Shown: positions 12,101 to 24,191 of the stretch, one piece after another
Layout of the letters: every line of letters starts with the position of its first letter
Position numbering within the stretch: the first letter of the stretch is position 1
Assembly (NCBI RefSeq): GCF_016808335.1
Contig: NC_053136.1
Location: 62,001 to 126,000, forward strand
Direction: 5' to 3'
Length of the DNA: 64,000 nt
From: Panicum virgatum
Taxonomy: Eukaryota; Streptophyta; Magnoliopsida; Poales; Poaceae
The notes under the pieces: generated by a model
The model's input: the letters and a program-made list of their open reading frames with translations, nothing else
Told to the model about the DNA's origin: nothing
The model's database searches: none
Program-made: the position numbers and the translations under genes

Positions 12101-12312
12101 GTACGCAACCCCCCAGTCGATTGCCTGTGAAGTTTGAAGCCTTCATTTCCAGGATAAGCTGTATAACTCTGATAGTCTTTTAATTGTTGTAATTCTCTTT
12201 TACATGATATTGTTACTGATTATTCACTTATAATGTCTCTATATGTATGGAACTTGATCCTGGCATACATATGGTTATGTATTCGGTTTTGTTCTTAAAA
12301 CTGGGTGTGACA
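9187..12312 (+). mobile_element. Long chromovirus-type LTR, 3' portion, inserted in a CRK exon
   Basis: This 3.1 kb block is the inverted counterpart of 40199-43280 and ends in GGGTGTGACA at 12312. Read on the plus strand it has a TATA box (tataaagg at 9903-9910), a GC-rich stretch (about 9800-10450), an AT-rich middle, and a 3' end resembling the 3' end of the chromovirus LTR at 57119 (shared sequence around 11900: gctcacggtcatgagcggc). No polyprotein is present, so it is best read as a solo LTR. Its 5' part lies to the left of the nested Tat element and outside the window. Short ORFs here are not convincing genes. Confidence 0.8.
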
Positions 12313-12533
12313 GGTTGGCCGGAGGTGGCATTGGCGAAGAGCTGCGGCGAGGAGGAGATGTTGCCGGGGAGGGTCCTGGACAAGGACACCAGGTTGCTCT
12401 GGTAGGTGCCGTTGGCCGTGTAGTTGCCGGCGCTGCCGCACACCGATCCGATCGCTGTGGCCCACCATGGCTGCTGCAGCAGGAAGACAAAGCAGCTGCT
12501 AACCACGAGCATCAAGATATTGACGACCGCCAT
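12313..12533 (-). pseudogene. CRK receptor kinase, first-exon fragment
   Basis: An ATG at 12533 opens a signal peptide (MAVVNILMLVVSSCFVFLL) and the start of a DUF26 domain (IGSVCGSAGNYTANGTYQSN). After about 73 codons the frame runs into the long LTR at 12312. Any remaining gene lies left of the window. It is the inverted paralogue of 39978-40198, with the LTR inserted at the same codon, so the duplication happened after the LTR insertion. Confidence 0.85.
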
Positions 12534-13461
12534 GGCTGCCGATCGACTCTGCTTGTTGCTTGTTTACTTTAATCCTAGCTACGCGCTCCGTGAGAGAGGT
12601 TATTCAGAGTAACATTTTTGTTGCTTCCAGGCAGGCCAGGTCACCATTTACAGTCGCATGTACATACGTTACATGGAACATAAAATTCAAGAAAAATAAA
12701 TCAACATCGCCCTCATCATACTGTAGTTGTCATTGTCCTGGTCTACTCGTTTTCTTACCATTTCATTCAGCGGTTTTTGTATAAGGCACTGCTTGGTTGA
12801 GTTTCTGGACAACTTTTTAGCGTGAAAAACCAGAAACACAAACAAATATAGACCTTCCTCTTTAGTTTTCGGAAAGCCAGAAGCCTGAGTTTATATGGGA
12901 AGTTGTTGAAAAGCTCAGTTTTCTAAGCTTTCCTAAGCTTATTGAGTCCATAAAGCTAAAAATATTTTGAAAAACTACTATTGGCTATTCAAGATGAAAG
13001 CTTACCTATGGCTTTTTACAAAAGCTCTGAACACTTCATCTCAAACAAACAAACAAACCCTAAGTCAGTCAACACCCCACTACTTTGAAACCATCAATCA
13101 CGGCACCACTAAGTAATTCCTAGAATATTAATCAAACCATTAACTTAGTCAGGCCGGCCGACAAAGATCAATGAGTTATAGAGAAATGTGATACATTAGG
13201 TACGTAGATACACAGCGACAAGGACCTTATCTTTGATCTATAGTGCTGTAATTTAATAACCACCAGGAGGGTTCCCCCTGCTCAGTAATTACAAATACCA
13301 TTGCCTTTCAACAGGATGCACATCAGCTCATGGACAATATAAATCCAGACCCTTTAGCTAGGTCTAGGTGCCATTGATTGGACGTGTACCTAATTGTTGC
13401 CAACTGCCATGGCTAACGACAGCCACCGCATGCTTGGAAGGAGCGAGAGATTTTATTCAGC
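12534..13461. repeat. Duplicated CRK upstream region, copy 1 of 3
   Basis: This block is the upstream DNA of the CRK fragment at 12313-12533. It recurs inverted at 39057-39977 and 22342-23095, with only scattered differences. It holds no gene; short ORFs shared by all copies are not supported by any known domain. A CRK promoter would be expected just right of 12533, but I see no clear TATA box. Confidence 0.8.
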
Positions 13462-13466
13462 TACTT

Positions 13467-14981
13467 TGAAAATGACCAGTAGCGCTCTAGCCTAAGAGGG
13501 GGAGGGGGTGAATTAGCCACTATTAAAAACTTAGACCTATGGCTCCAACTATTTGCACAATATTAAACTAAAACATGCTATCTTGATGTGCAACTATGGT
13601 TGTTCTAGTGTGAAACCCCTATCCCAAAAGAGTTTAGCAACCTATAGCCTTTTTTTTTTGAAATATTAGCAACCTATAGCCTTTCCTATCAAGAAACTAC
13701 TCTATGAAAGTAAAGGCATACAAATTGCTAGTATGAAATGCGGAAGCTTAATGAGCGGGATAGGAGATAGAAAACTCTTGACGCGAGTGTTTATCCCGTG
13801 GTTCGGTTAGCCACAAAGGCACACCTACATCCACGTTGTTGTAGCACTCACTAAGAGTATTGCTACTCGGCCACCAAGTCTCTTCCATGAACATAATCAC
13901 GGTCACCTTGGCCCCGGGTTCCACTAAGGAGCTTCTCCACAAAGGATGGGGGTCTCCACATCCCCCGCACAAAGTGTCTTCGCCACTCCACACCAAGTCG
14001 GAGGGTCGATGACGTTGCCGGCGAGCTTCACAGCTCCAAGGGGCCGGCGCACCAAGCTCTTCTTTTTGGTTCACTAAAGAACCACAGCACAAAGGCTCAA
14101 GGCCTTGCAATCTCACTCACTAAAAGCTAATCCTTTACACAACACTCTCAAAGTGTGCTAAGGGCTAAGGATATGATCACTATGCTCTTGTATGGCTTGG
14201 AGGTGTTCTTGAGTATGTGTGGGAAGTCCAGCAACTCCAGCAAACATCAAATGGCCAGGGGATGCCATATATATAGGCCTCCAAGTCGTGGAGCCATTGC
14301 TCCAACGGTCAGCAAAAATCTGCGTACCATCGGATGAACCGATGCCTCTGCATGGGGTAGCGTCAGTTCATCCGGTCACTCTCAGACCCGAAGTAGCCGT
14401 TGGCTTCTCTGACACAATTGCAGCAGTTCCAGGGACCATCGGTTGAACCGATGCTTGGGGTGTCGGTTCAACCGGTCACGCACAGCAACTGGACTAGCCG
14501 TTGGGCCTCCCTCTTCTGCTGACGTCAATGCACCGATGCTATGCTTCGATGCCTCGCCGGTTCAACCGGTGCTGAAGACTTGGCTCCTGTGCGCTTGACA
14601 TCATCTCTGGAACATGGTACGTTGAATGCACCGATGCCTATCTTGAAGTCGTCGATTCAACCGGTGCTTCACTTGATCTTCACATGATCTCCAGAGGCGC
14701 ACAGACTTGTGCCAATAGCCAGGCTGTCGGATCATCCGACAACCATCGGATGCACCGATGCCTATAGCATCGGTTCTTCCGGTGCTACTGATTTCAGTAG
14801 AACTTGTCCAATTCAGCGTTTCTTTGAGTTCTTTCTTCGTATTTTGCTTTGCATGGCCTTTTTACTTCATCCCTGGGATCTAGAAATGTTCACTTAACAA
14901 TACCATTAGTCCCATTGATTGCGTTGTCATTCGATCACTAAAATCACTTGAAATGGCATAAATGGTGCCATGTTCGTTACA
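13467..14981 (-). mobile_element. SIRE-like copia solo LTR
   Basis: A 1515-bp LTR with TG...CA ends (TGAAAATGACC at left, TTCGTTACA at right) flanked by the 5-bp duplication TACTT (13462-13466 and 14982-14986). The paralogous copy near 39053-39057 shows the uninterrupted site. In its own orientation (minus) it begins TGTAACGAACATGG and ends with the run of Cs typical of this LTR class. A cluster of palindromes such as catcggatgaaccgatg lies at 14325-14790. No internal coding region remains, so unequal recombination between LTRs is the likely origin. Confidence 0.85.
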
Positions 14982-14986
14982 TACTT

Positions 14987-16024
14987 TCGGTAGTGAGTCA
15001 GTATCTTAGTTGTACCATCAAACATGACATTATTCAGCTACTTTCCATAGTGAGTCAATGGGGAGATTTTATCCAACGACTTTCCGTAGTGAGTCAATAT
15101 CTTATGTTGAACAGTAGAACTACCGCCTGGACGTTCGATCCGGTGGTCCCAGATCGGACGCCCACTCCAACATTGAGCAGTCAAAAGTAAATATTGCAAC
15201 CAACATCGCTAGTCACCTAATCAACGAAAATCCCCACCACAACATCAAAACATGTTGCATGCAACATCTATCGTCCTTCTGTTGCAACATGAAGAAATAA
15301 TATATACAACATCAAAAAATATCTTTTGCAACATTGAAGAATATTTTTTGCAACATCGAATAATATTTTTTTTGCAACATCATAAATCAACAACTACATC
15401 TTCACAACACTTGCAACATCTAGAAACAACAATCCCACCATTGCGAATCAACTATTCAAACATCCAAAATTACAACTTGCAACATAAAAAAACTCCCAAT
15501 CACGAAATCAAACATCCCAAATCATGCAACTACATAGGACAACGATTCACAACATCAAGAATAAAAACCTACAACATCAAGAAAAATCTTCGACTCCGCG
15601 CAATCTTCTTCTCCTCTCTCGGATGTTGCCGCCGCCTCCCTGCACGCGCTCACCACGCTTGTTCCTCCTCCTCCACGGTGTCCACATGCTCTCCTCCCAA
15701 GGCGTCGTGCCGTTTCAGTGGCCCCGCCATCGTTGTGGATGCAGGTGCTGCAATAGGGGCCCTCGCCGTGGCTGCGGGTGCATAGGGCCGCCAGCGCTGT
15801 GTGTGTGGGATATGGAGTTCATGTGAGCGTGGGCTTCAACGGGGCCCTCATCGCGGCTGCAAGCGTACAGGGCCGCCGACGGGTGCGGTGACAGGGAGGA
15901 GAGAAATTGAGAGGCGGCCGGGGGGAGGGGAGGCGCTACCGGCGGGGCATGGTCGCCGGCACAGCACGCGAAGCTTGGAGGAGAAGCAACCATGGCGGAA
16001 TGGGAGAGAGAGAGAGAGAGATAG

Positions 16025-16063
<39 letters not shown>

Positions 16064-16200
16064 GGAACGGATGCTCTATTGGAGATGGCACTAGGGGATG
16101 TGGAGGAGATGAGGGGATAAGGTTGGAGGGTACTCACGGGGACGCTCATTCGTGAGCATTTCTGTACGTTGAAACCATCAAACATGACATTATTCAAGAT
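14987..16200. repeat. GCAACATC-rich repeat with GC-rich right half, copy 1
   Basis: From 14982 three diverged units of cttt-cc-tagtgagtcaat type occur (about 14985, 15040, 15080). At 15190-15580 the motif GCAACATC recurs at irregular 15-35 bp spacing. A GC-rich stretch follows to 15960. Positions 15014-15036 and 16174-16196 carry an identical 23-bp direct repeat beginning accatcaaacatg, which may mark the ends of an inserted element. 14982-15730 recurs inverted at 38304-39060. The transposon class is not recognised and no protein domain is seen. Confidence 0.6.
16003..16063. repeat. GA/GATA microsatellite
   Basis: About seven GA dinucleotides pass into at least ten GATA tetranucleotides. Confidence 0.95.
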
Positions 16201-16550
16201 ATATATAGCCTAATTTGTATTGTACTCCAATTACTTACATCAAGCCATGTATATATGTATGAAAGGTCACCCCGGATAAGTTATGCAGTGTTTCCCCAAC
16301 TTCTCCACCTCTCTGCATGGTGCCAGAGATCCCCGCCATTATTGCACCGAAGAATCATGTTCTTGGTTGTCAAATCCTTGATAGAAAAGCCAAAAGTGTC
16401 AGACTCAAATACTTAATAGAACAATTATTGTTGCGAGTAAGCTGACGATAGGGGAGGCCGCCTTGAGTCATGGAGTGTAACTCAGTGACTCAGGATGACA
16501 CCATGCAGCTCCTTATTTTCCTAAAATATATTAGCCAGATTGGCCGGGCT

Positions 16551-16790
16551 CTATGGTGAGGTCGAGGACGCCATCGGAGACGAAGTGTAGATCCAACTCC
16601 GCACACAGGAATCAGGATGAGCCCAGGTGGGATCAGTCGGATGTGCGGGGACGGAGCTGTTGATGTGGCTGAGGAGACTGAACTTGCCACACATGGCGGT
16701 GAAGAACGCCTTCCACTTGTTGTAGTTGGGAAGCTCGAGGTTGAGAGTAACCAATAAAACATGGGAGCAAATGGCGACAGTGGCAAGCAT
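16551..16790 (-). pseudogene. Copia Gag-like fragment
   Basis: A 79-codon open frame includes LELPNYNKWKAFFTAMCGKF followed by LLSHI and DPTWAHPDSCVRSWIYTS. This resembles the N-terminal part of Ty1/copia Gag proteins, where a YxxWK motif is followed by a D/W region. No other copia part is beside it. 16200-17166 otherwise holds no recognisable gene. Confidence 0.55.
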
Positions 16791-17166
16791 GGATAGAGAG
16801 TCCTACATCAGCGATCTCACAGACTCGATGCTGGACTGAGTGGACACCATGGCTGGGTGGTGGTGATCGGCGTGAGGAAGGGCCGGCACGATGGAGACCG
16901 CAAATGACAAGCCACGGCTCATGATGACCATAAATGGTGGTGGGGTGCGACGAGGTGTGGGTGCGGCGTGGCGCAAGGAGGTGGAAGCAAGCAAGGATTG
17001 CACATGGTGGTCAGTGGCATGTGGTGAGCGCACGTGGCAGGATAAGCGGCGATGCGCAAAGGAAGGCTTGCGGTGGCCGGTGGTGTGGTGGACATGCCAC
17101 GGGGATTCGCGGCACGGGAGAGGAGATGGTGGCGCCTATGGTTTGGCGCGGCTAGGAATTGGTTAG

Positions 17167-18084
17167 GTAGCTGAAGAGGGAGCCGGATCTGGGGCTTAGA
17201 CTCGTGATACCTCTCTACAGGCATATATCATCACCACTTTCTTGAACTTGTTTGTTTCCAACACACCTTAGATTCCAATCACAGTTCTTGAGCCCGATAT
17301 GGAGACACTTAAGTTTGAAACCTTTACTCCCTCCAGTTTTCTAAACTAAGTCATTTTGGACATCGACACGGTCTACAAGAAACAAAACTTTGAGAACTAT
17401 TTTTGCTATAAAAATTTATAAAATATAGCCAAAGTAATCTTTTTATGAAACTACATTTCGATATGAATATACTTATATCACTTTCATATTTTTCAAACTT
17501 AATACAAAAGAATTTATTTGTAGTTTTAACATGTTTGACTTAGAACAATATCCAAAAGACTTACTTTAGGGCAATGGAAAAAGTAGTTTGAAAGGAAGTC
17601 CCCATCCCCTGTGTAGGTAATGAACTAACCCTTTCGATTAATAGATCAATAATTTAATAATGAACCCTTATCATTACAATAAAAGGTGATCAGTATAAAA
17701 TATTTCTGTGCACTATATATACTTGTAATTATAAAAACATTTATTGTGTTTTTAATTTTCTATGCCGTTCATGCATGATGCATTTCGTTTCTATTACATT
17801 AAAAATAATGGATATCAAAATACAAGGAACACAGACTCTTGGGGCAAGTTACTCCCCTCTTTTCAAAATACATATAAGAGTTTTGACTACTGTTCCAACT
17901 TGGAAGCCTCTTGCATTATCTCGAAAGTGCACAATCACACATTTGATACATGACTCGAAGTTGTGCACTATAGTCTATATACATACAACATTTATTGTAT
18001 CCTTACTAGCTAGTACACTGATACAGGATGTGTTACTATATCTATGTTTTGTTGTAGTGCGTGTGCCACAAGAAGAAATTACAA
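17167..18084. other. Intergenic, 3' side of CRK
   Basis: AT-rich sequence downstream of the minus-strand CRK. I see no domain, repeat or RNA gene. It presumably carries the CRK 3' UTR near 18000-18084, but no strong polyadenylation signal decides it. Confidence 0.5.
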
Positions 18085-20606
18085 CTATCTTGGAGTTGTG
18101 ACAGATATGGTCACATCATTGATACTATAGGAGTCGGTTGCAGTAATGGATGCCTCTTCATTCCCCACCCTCACATTAAAATATGCTGGCTGCTTAGGCT
18201 CAGCCGGAATCATAGTCTCGCTGCTTAGCATTGCAACAACATCTACCATGGTTGGTCGGTCAATTGCATTCTCTTGTACGCATAACAGTGCAATGTTAAT
18301 GCACTTCATCATTTCTACCGAGTGAGTCTTGGGAACCAAGGATGCATCAACAAGGTCAGCCCACCTTCCCTCTTCCCAGAGTTGCCATGCCTGCATGCAG
18401 TTTTGTCAAACACTATTAAGTTTAATGTTGTACAAAATAAACAAAAGGATTGCTGAATTTTTGTCTGTAAACTCACATATCCAATGAGATTAATGAAATC
18501 GCCACACTGATGGCTTCCGGAGTTCCGTTTTCCGCTAAGGATCTCAAGAACAAGAACACCAAAGCTGAACACATCGGATTTGATAGAGAAGATGCCCTCC
18601 GAAGCATACTCAGGAGCCATATAGCCACTAAATGGTATATAATAAATGTCAAATTTCTACATGTATAATGTTAATTTGTGATATAAGTGTTAACAGATGG
18701 ATCTATTTGTATGGAACTTACTATGTGCCAACCACTCTTTTTGTAGTGTTTCCTTGAGTATTGTTTGAGCTGAATATTTTGGCTAGCCCAAAATCTGAAA
18801 TTTTTGGATTCATTTCGCCATCCAAGAGAATGTTGCTTGGTTTCAGATCTCTATGTATGACGCGCAAACGGGAGTGCTTGTGTAGGTAAAGAAGTCCATG
18901 TGCTATTCCTTCAATTATTGCGTGAAGTTTGGACCAATCCAGTAAAGCTCTTTTATCTTGGTCTGCAGTCAATGGACCAATGTTCATGGGTTTGCCGCAA
19001 ACAAGATCAGTGCTTAAACGAAATTAAGAAATTCTGAAAGCATAGCAGTACTAGCTCGTACCAAATATGAAGAAGTCCAAGCTTTTGTTTGGCAGGTATT
19101 CATAGACCAATATTTTCTCCTCTTCTTGAGAACAGCACCCCAATAGCCTCACAAGATTCCTGTGCTGGAGCTTGGCTATGAGCTGGACTTCATTTCTGAA
19201 CTGAGTGAAGCCTTGCCCGGAGTGTGAAGCAAGTCTCTTAATTGCTATCTCCAGCCCATCAGGAAGCTGGCCCTGTGATTGTCGATTATTGAAAGAGTTA
19301 GTTAGTACTGTAGTAGGGTACGTCTTCCTGCAGTCTACATCAGTGTTGCCGATTGAGTATCTCTAATAATTAGGTTACCTTGTAGACAGCGCCAAAACCA
19401 CCTTGCCCAAGTTTGTTCTCCTCTGAAAAATTGTCTGTGGCATCCAGCATCTGTTGCAAGTCGAAGACCGAGAAGTCCGAATTCTTGCCGTCCAGAACTA
19501 GGTCGTCCTCTCCCTGCCAGTCCTGAGTACGCCTTGCTGATCCTGCCTTACCTGAAGATTTATATGCATCAATGAATGAATGAATGAATGTAATAATAAT
19601 TTCTTTCAGTAAGCCAGAGATGTGAAGGCACATACCTTTCCTGTACCTTGTGAACCAAGGGGAGCAGTAGAAGAAAAATGCCGCCACCACCAGGGGAACC
19701 ACAACTATGGGGATCACCCACAGCTTGCTTATACCACCTGCTGATGGAGTATTTAATTTGTTTGATCAACACATATAATCACAGGCAGCAACATGCAATT
19801 ACTAGCTGGAGTAACTCACCCTTGTGTTTGGTCGGGAGGATGGGATGTGATGGCGCCGGCGCCAGCGACTTTGGGCCAATCCGCAGCATCGGTTCGTTGT
19901 CGAAGAAGGGAGACGACTCGTACCTGAAATAGCAGCGTATGACATGGATCTGTGCGCCCATGCGCGGAGCCATGGTGGCGTTGATCATGCCCAGGAGGCG
20001 CTGCAGGCACGCTAGGCAGTCGCCGGCGGACAGGTCCGGCGTGCACTGCGCTATGGAGTAGACCACCGGAAAGGTGGTGCCGCTGTCCATGGCGCCAGTG
20101 GCGAACCGCAGTGGCGCCGCGTTGGCCGCCATCTGCACAGTATCCAGCAGCAGCTGGCGGATGAGGCCGACGATGAGGCGGACGTCGCCGGTCACGTTGT
20201 TGGGGTTCCAGAGGGCAAAGGGCTCGTCGTCGTCGGCCGTGCTGTTGTTGATGATGTTGTGGCCGGAGTAGAAGACGGGGCAGTCGAGGAAGTAGGAGGC
20301 GGCGTCGAAGCACTCCCGCTCCGGCGGCGTCTGACGGAATATCCTCGCGAAGGTGCTGGCCACGCATTCCGCGCAGGCGGTGTCGTTGACGATGTCGCCG
20401 CGGCAGAAGGACATGGCGTAGACGACGTTGGGAGCCTGGCCGACAGTGGAGGTGGCGAAGTGCACAGGGGAGGCGGAGGTGTTCTTGGGCAGGGCGTCCG
20501 CGACAACCTTCACGTTGTCACAGAAGACGTCGGCGGCCGCCGGGAACGGTGCCATCAGCACGGCGAGGACCAGGAGGAAGACGACCACCTTCATGAAGAC
20601 TGCCAC
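18085..20606 (-). CDS. Cysteine-rich receptor-like kinase (DUF26 RLK), intact
   Basis: Seven exons fit GT-AG rules: 20606 to about 19822, about 19738-19636, 19551-19379, 19272-19062, 18962-18722, 18627-18477 and 18390-18085, giving roughly 650 residues, the usual CRK length. Exon 1 encodes a signal peptide ([20 protein letters not shown]) and two DUF26 domains. The second has the classic C-X8-C-X2-C ([13 protein letters not shown]); the first has nine residues in the first gap ([14 protein letters not shown]). Exon 2 carries the membrane segment ([18 protein letters not shown]). The cytoplasmic kinase shows [34 protein letters not shown] and the APEYASEG activation region. It is expected at the plasma membrane as a Ser/Thr kinase in stress or immune signalling. 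A TATA-like tatatata lies near 20645. No frame break is seen. Confidence 0.92.
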
Positions 20607-21116
20607 TGGCTAGCTAGGCCTGCCTGCTCCCTGTTTTCTCCATCATATATAGCTAGATAGACGACGATGGGTACCCGCCCATCCCCATCCATGACTTCCC
20701 TCCAGTCACACAACGCTGACTTGTAAAAGGTTAATTATAGCTAGCCATTAAAAATTATTAAACTCATAAACATCAGATATATAGTTTGCGTACGGATCGG
20801 GCGGGGTAGAGATGTCATCATGGGTGTCATCTTCAGTGACCAAACAACAATTTGAACCTGCCAACAATGTATAGATATTCCACAAATTAAACCATCTCGA
20901 CTCATATCACGACCATGAATTCGTGACTCCAGCCGGCCGGGACAGGAGATATTGGTATCCATCGCCATCAACAACGACCGACTTGCCACAGTAGTATCTT
21001 GGAAACTTCAAATGATGGATGTCTGTCCCCACCACTATTGGTTTACAAGCATATATAGGACAATCACCAAATCTGTTAATAATGCCCAAATAGCGGTAAA
21101 TATTATTGTTCAAATT
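20607..21116. other. Spacer between two inverted CRK copies
   Basis: About 0.5 kb between the start of the intact CRK and the truncated plus-strand copy. It contains the promoter side of the intact gene (tatatatagct near 20645 read on either strand). I see no gene. The inverted-duplication breakpoint must lie here, near 21110. Confidence 0.5.
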
Positions 21117-22186
21117 GGTGTGTTGCTCTCAGGAAGACGAGAAAATATTGGTCTATGAATACCTGCCCAACAAGAGCCTGGACTTCTTCATCTTTGGTAC
21201 GAGTACTGCTCTGCTTTTACATTTTCTTAATTTCGTTTAAGCATTGATCTTGTTTGCGGCAGCCCCATGCATGAAACATTGCTCCATTGACTGCCTGCAG
21301 ACCAAGATAAAAGAGCTTTACTGGATTGGTCCAAACTTCTGGCAATCATTGAAGGAATAGCACATGGACTTCTCTACCTACACAAGCACTCCCGTTTGCG
21401 CGTCATACATAGAGATCTGAAACCAAGCAACATCCTCTTGGATGGCGAAATGAATCCAAAAATTTCAGATTTCGGGCTAGCAAAAATATTCAGCTCAAAC
21501 AATACCGAAGGAAACACTACAAGAAGAGTGGTCGGCACATAGTAAGTTCCATGCCAATAACTGCAGCTGTGAACATTTATATTACAAGTCAACATACATA
21601 TACAGAAATTTAACATTTATTATATGCTACCATTAGTGGCTACATGTCTCCGGAGTATGCTTCGGAGGGCATCTTCTCTATCAAGTCCGATGTATTCAGC
21701 TTCGGTGTTGTTGTTCTTGAGATACTTAGCGGAAAACGGAATTCCGGGAGCCATCAGTGTGGCAATTTCATTAATCTCATTGGATATGTGAGTTTACATA
21801 CAAAAATTTTGCAATCCCTTTCCTTATTTCCTACTACATTAAACTTATTACACTGTGTGACAAATTAAAATTGCATGTAGGCATGGCAACTATGGGAAGA
21901 GGGAAGGTGGGCTGATCTTGTTGATGCATCCTTGGTCCCCAAGAGTCACTCAGTAGAAATGATGCGGTGCATTAACATTGCATTGTTGTGCGTACAAGAG
22001 AATGCGGTCGATCGACCCACTATGGCAGATGTTGTTGCACTTCTAAGCAGCGAGACTATGGTTCTGGCCGAGCCAAAGCAGCCAGCATATTTTAATGTGA
22101 GGGTGGGAAATGAAGAAACATCCATTACTGGAACGGACTCTTGTAGTATCAATGAAGTCACCATATCCGTAACAACTCCAAGATAG
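21117..22186 (+). pseudogene. CRK kinase, 5'-truncated copy
   Basis: It starts in the middle of the fourth exon ([20 protein letters not shown]) and keeps exons at 21301-21541, 21637-21787 and 21881-22186 with intact splice sites. It has [20 protein letters not shown], the SPEYASEG region and the C-terminal kinase lobe down to its stop TAG. The signal peptide, DUF26 domains, membrane segment, glycine loop and catalytic lysine are missing. Exons match the intact CRK at 18085-20606 closely and run the opposite way, so the two are halves of an inverted duplication. It cannot form a receptor. Confidence 0.88.
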
Positions 22187-22341
22187 ATTTCTTTTCTGGT
22201 GTGAAACGTGGTTTTTACTGTATCACTACAATAAGTGTAGTAGTAGTAACGATACAATAAGTGTTGTATAGTGCACAAGTTTGAGAGTTGTTTCAAATGT
22301 CTGGTTGTGCATTTTCAATAGTGGTGGGGACAGACAACGCT

Positions 22342-23095
22342 TAATTACTGAGCAGGGGGAACCCTCCTGGTGGTTATTAAATTACAGCACTATAGATCAA
22401 AGATAAGGTCCTTGTCGATGTGTATCTACGTACCTAATGTATCACATTTCTCTATAACTCAATGATCTTTGCCGGCCGGCCTGACTAAGTTAATGGTTTG
22501 ATTAATATTCTAGGAATTACTTCGTGGTGCCGTGATTGATGGTTTCAAAGTAGTGGGGTGTTGACTGACTTAGGGTTTGTTTGTTTCAGATGAAGTGTTT
22601 AGAGTTTTTGTAAAAAGCCATAGGTAAGCTTTCATCTTGAATAGCCAATAGTAGTTTTTCAAAATATTTTTAGCTTTATGGACTCAATAAGCTTAGGAAA
22701 GCTTAGAAAACTGAGCTTTTCAACAACTTCCCATATAAACTCAGGCTTCTGGCTTTCCGGAAACTAAAGAGGAAGGTCTATGTTTGTTTGAGTTTCTGGT
22801 TTTTCACGCTAAAAAGTTGTCCAGAAACTCAACCAAGCAGTGCCTTATACAAAAACCGCTGAATGAAATGGTAAGAAAACGAGTAGACCAGGACAATGAC
22901 AACTACAGTATGATGAGGGCGATGTTGATTTATTTTTCTTGAATTTTATGTTCCGTGTAACGTATGTACATGCGACTGTAAATGGTGACCTGGCCTGCCT
23001 GGAAGCAACAAAAATGTTACTCTGAATAACCTCTCTCACGGAGCGCGTAGCTAGGATTAAAGTAAACAAGCAACAAGCAGAGTCGATCGGCAGCC
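22342..23095 (+). repeat. Duplicated CRK upstream region, copy 2 of 3
   Basis: Same sequence as 39229-39977 in the same orientation, and inverted relative to 12534-13461. It leads directly into the ATG of the next CRK pseudogene at 23096. No gene within. Confidence 0.8.
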
Positions 23096-23151
23096 ATGGC
23101 GGTCGTCAACATCTTGATGCTCGTGGTTAGCAGCTGCTTCGTCTTCCTGCT

Positions 23152-23939
23152 TTGATCAAGGACAAAGATTAGAGAATGGAAAACTCGATGGGACATTTTA
23201 GGGTGTCGGATATGATAGAGTAAAAAGAGCTAATTGCGATAAAAGGAATCGATCCGACTACGACGGGAAATCGAGAACTGAAAAATAATAGAAGGAAAAG
23301 GTAACAAACTTTAGAACTTCATGGGACAACTTCTTGATAACACCAACATGGTGAAGGAAGATGATCGATGTGATTGTCGGTCAGCTAACTTCGAAGAGTT
23401 ATTAACTTCGGAAAGAAAAAGGCAAAAGGTGAAAACAAGGGTATTGGTTTCAGTACATCAATGAGAAGCTTCGGGTGTACTTTTTGTGGTGGAAACACGA
23501 TAGATGACAAGATCGTGGCAGTAGCCAAGCTCAAGCTTGCGCACGGCACGATTCTGGGATTTAGGGTGGACTAGAGCCAAAACAAGTTGAATCCAGCCCG
23601 AGGTGAAAAGAAAATGAATTTGTTTTTCGGAACATATTTTCAGGCTTAAAATAAATCTAGAACAGTCTAGATAACTATTTTAAATTAAACCCCAGAAAAT
23701 ATAATCCGAAGATCCGAAAATTTCCCAACAATTGCTGAAGATAGTTCTACAAGAGTCCAAATAAAATATTTGAAACTCTTGAAAAATATTTTAGAGCCAT
23801 TCAAATAATGAAATTAGCTCACAGGAAAATGAGAATAATTTCAAGAAAAATCTAGAAAATTCTCGGAAAACCCTAAAGATGGCTGAACACATTCTAAAAG
23901 ATACTCACAATCCAAAATTAAATATTTTGGAGTGTGACA
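23152..23939 (-). mobile_element. Remnant of the long LTR, internal deletion copy
   Basis: It matches 43217-44007, the 5' end of the solo LTR read on the minus strand, ending at the terminal gtgtgaca (23939). The 3.18 kb between 40037 and 43217 of the paralogue, covering the rest of the LTR and part of the CRK exon, is absent here. It also shows the site free of the Tat element near 23211. Confidence 0.85.
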
Positions 23940-24191
23940 CAAGCCGGGGCCCCCGACGCGGTGTACGCTCTGGCTCTGTGCCGCAGCAACATGGCCTTCA
24001 ACAGCAACCTCACCGGCTGCAGCGCCTGCGTCGCCGGCGCGTTCCAGGTTGCGCAGCAGAGCTGCCCCAACGGCAAAGCCGCCGCCGTGTACGACGACAA
24101 CTGCGCCCTCGGCTTCTCCGACAGCAGCGCCATCCTCCGAACAGGGTTCTCCGACAGGAGCACCCTGTTCCAGTCTTGGTACTATCTGAAC

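Noticed and set aside
16551..17224. Several 60-100 codon ORFs on both strands
   Set aside because: Apart from the copia Gag-like stretch at 16551-16790 none shows a recognisable motif.
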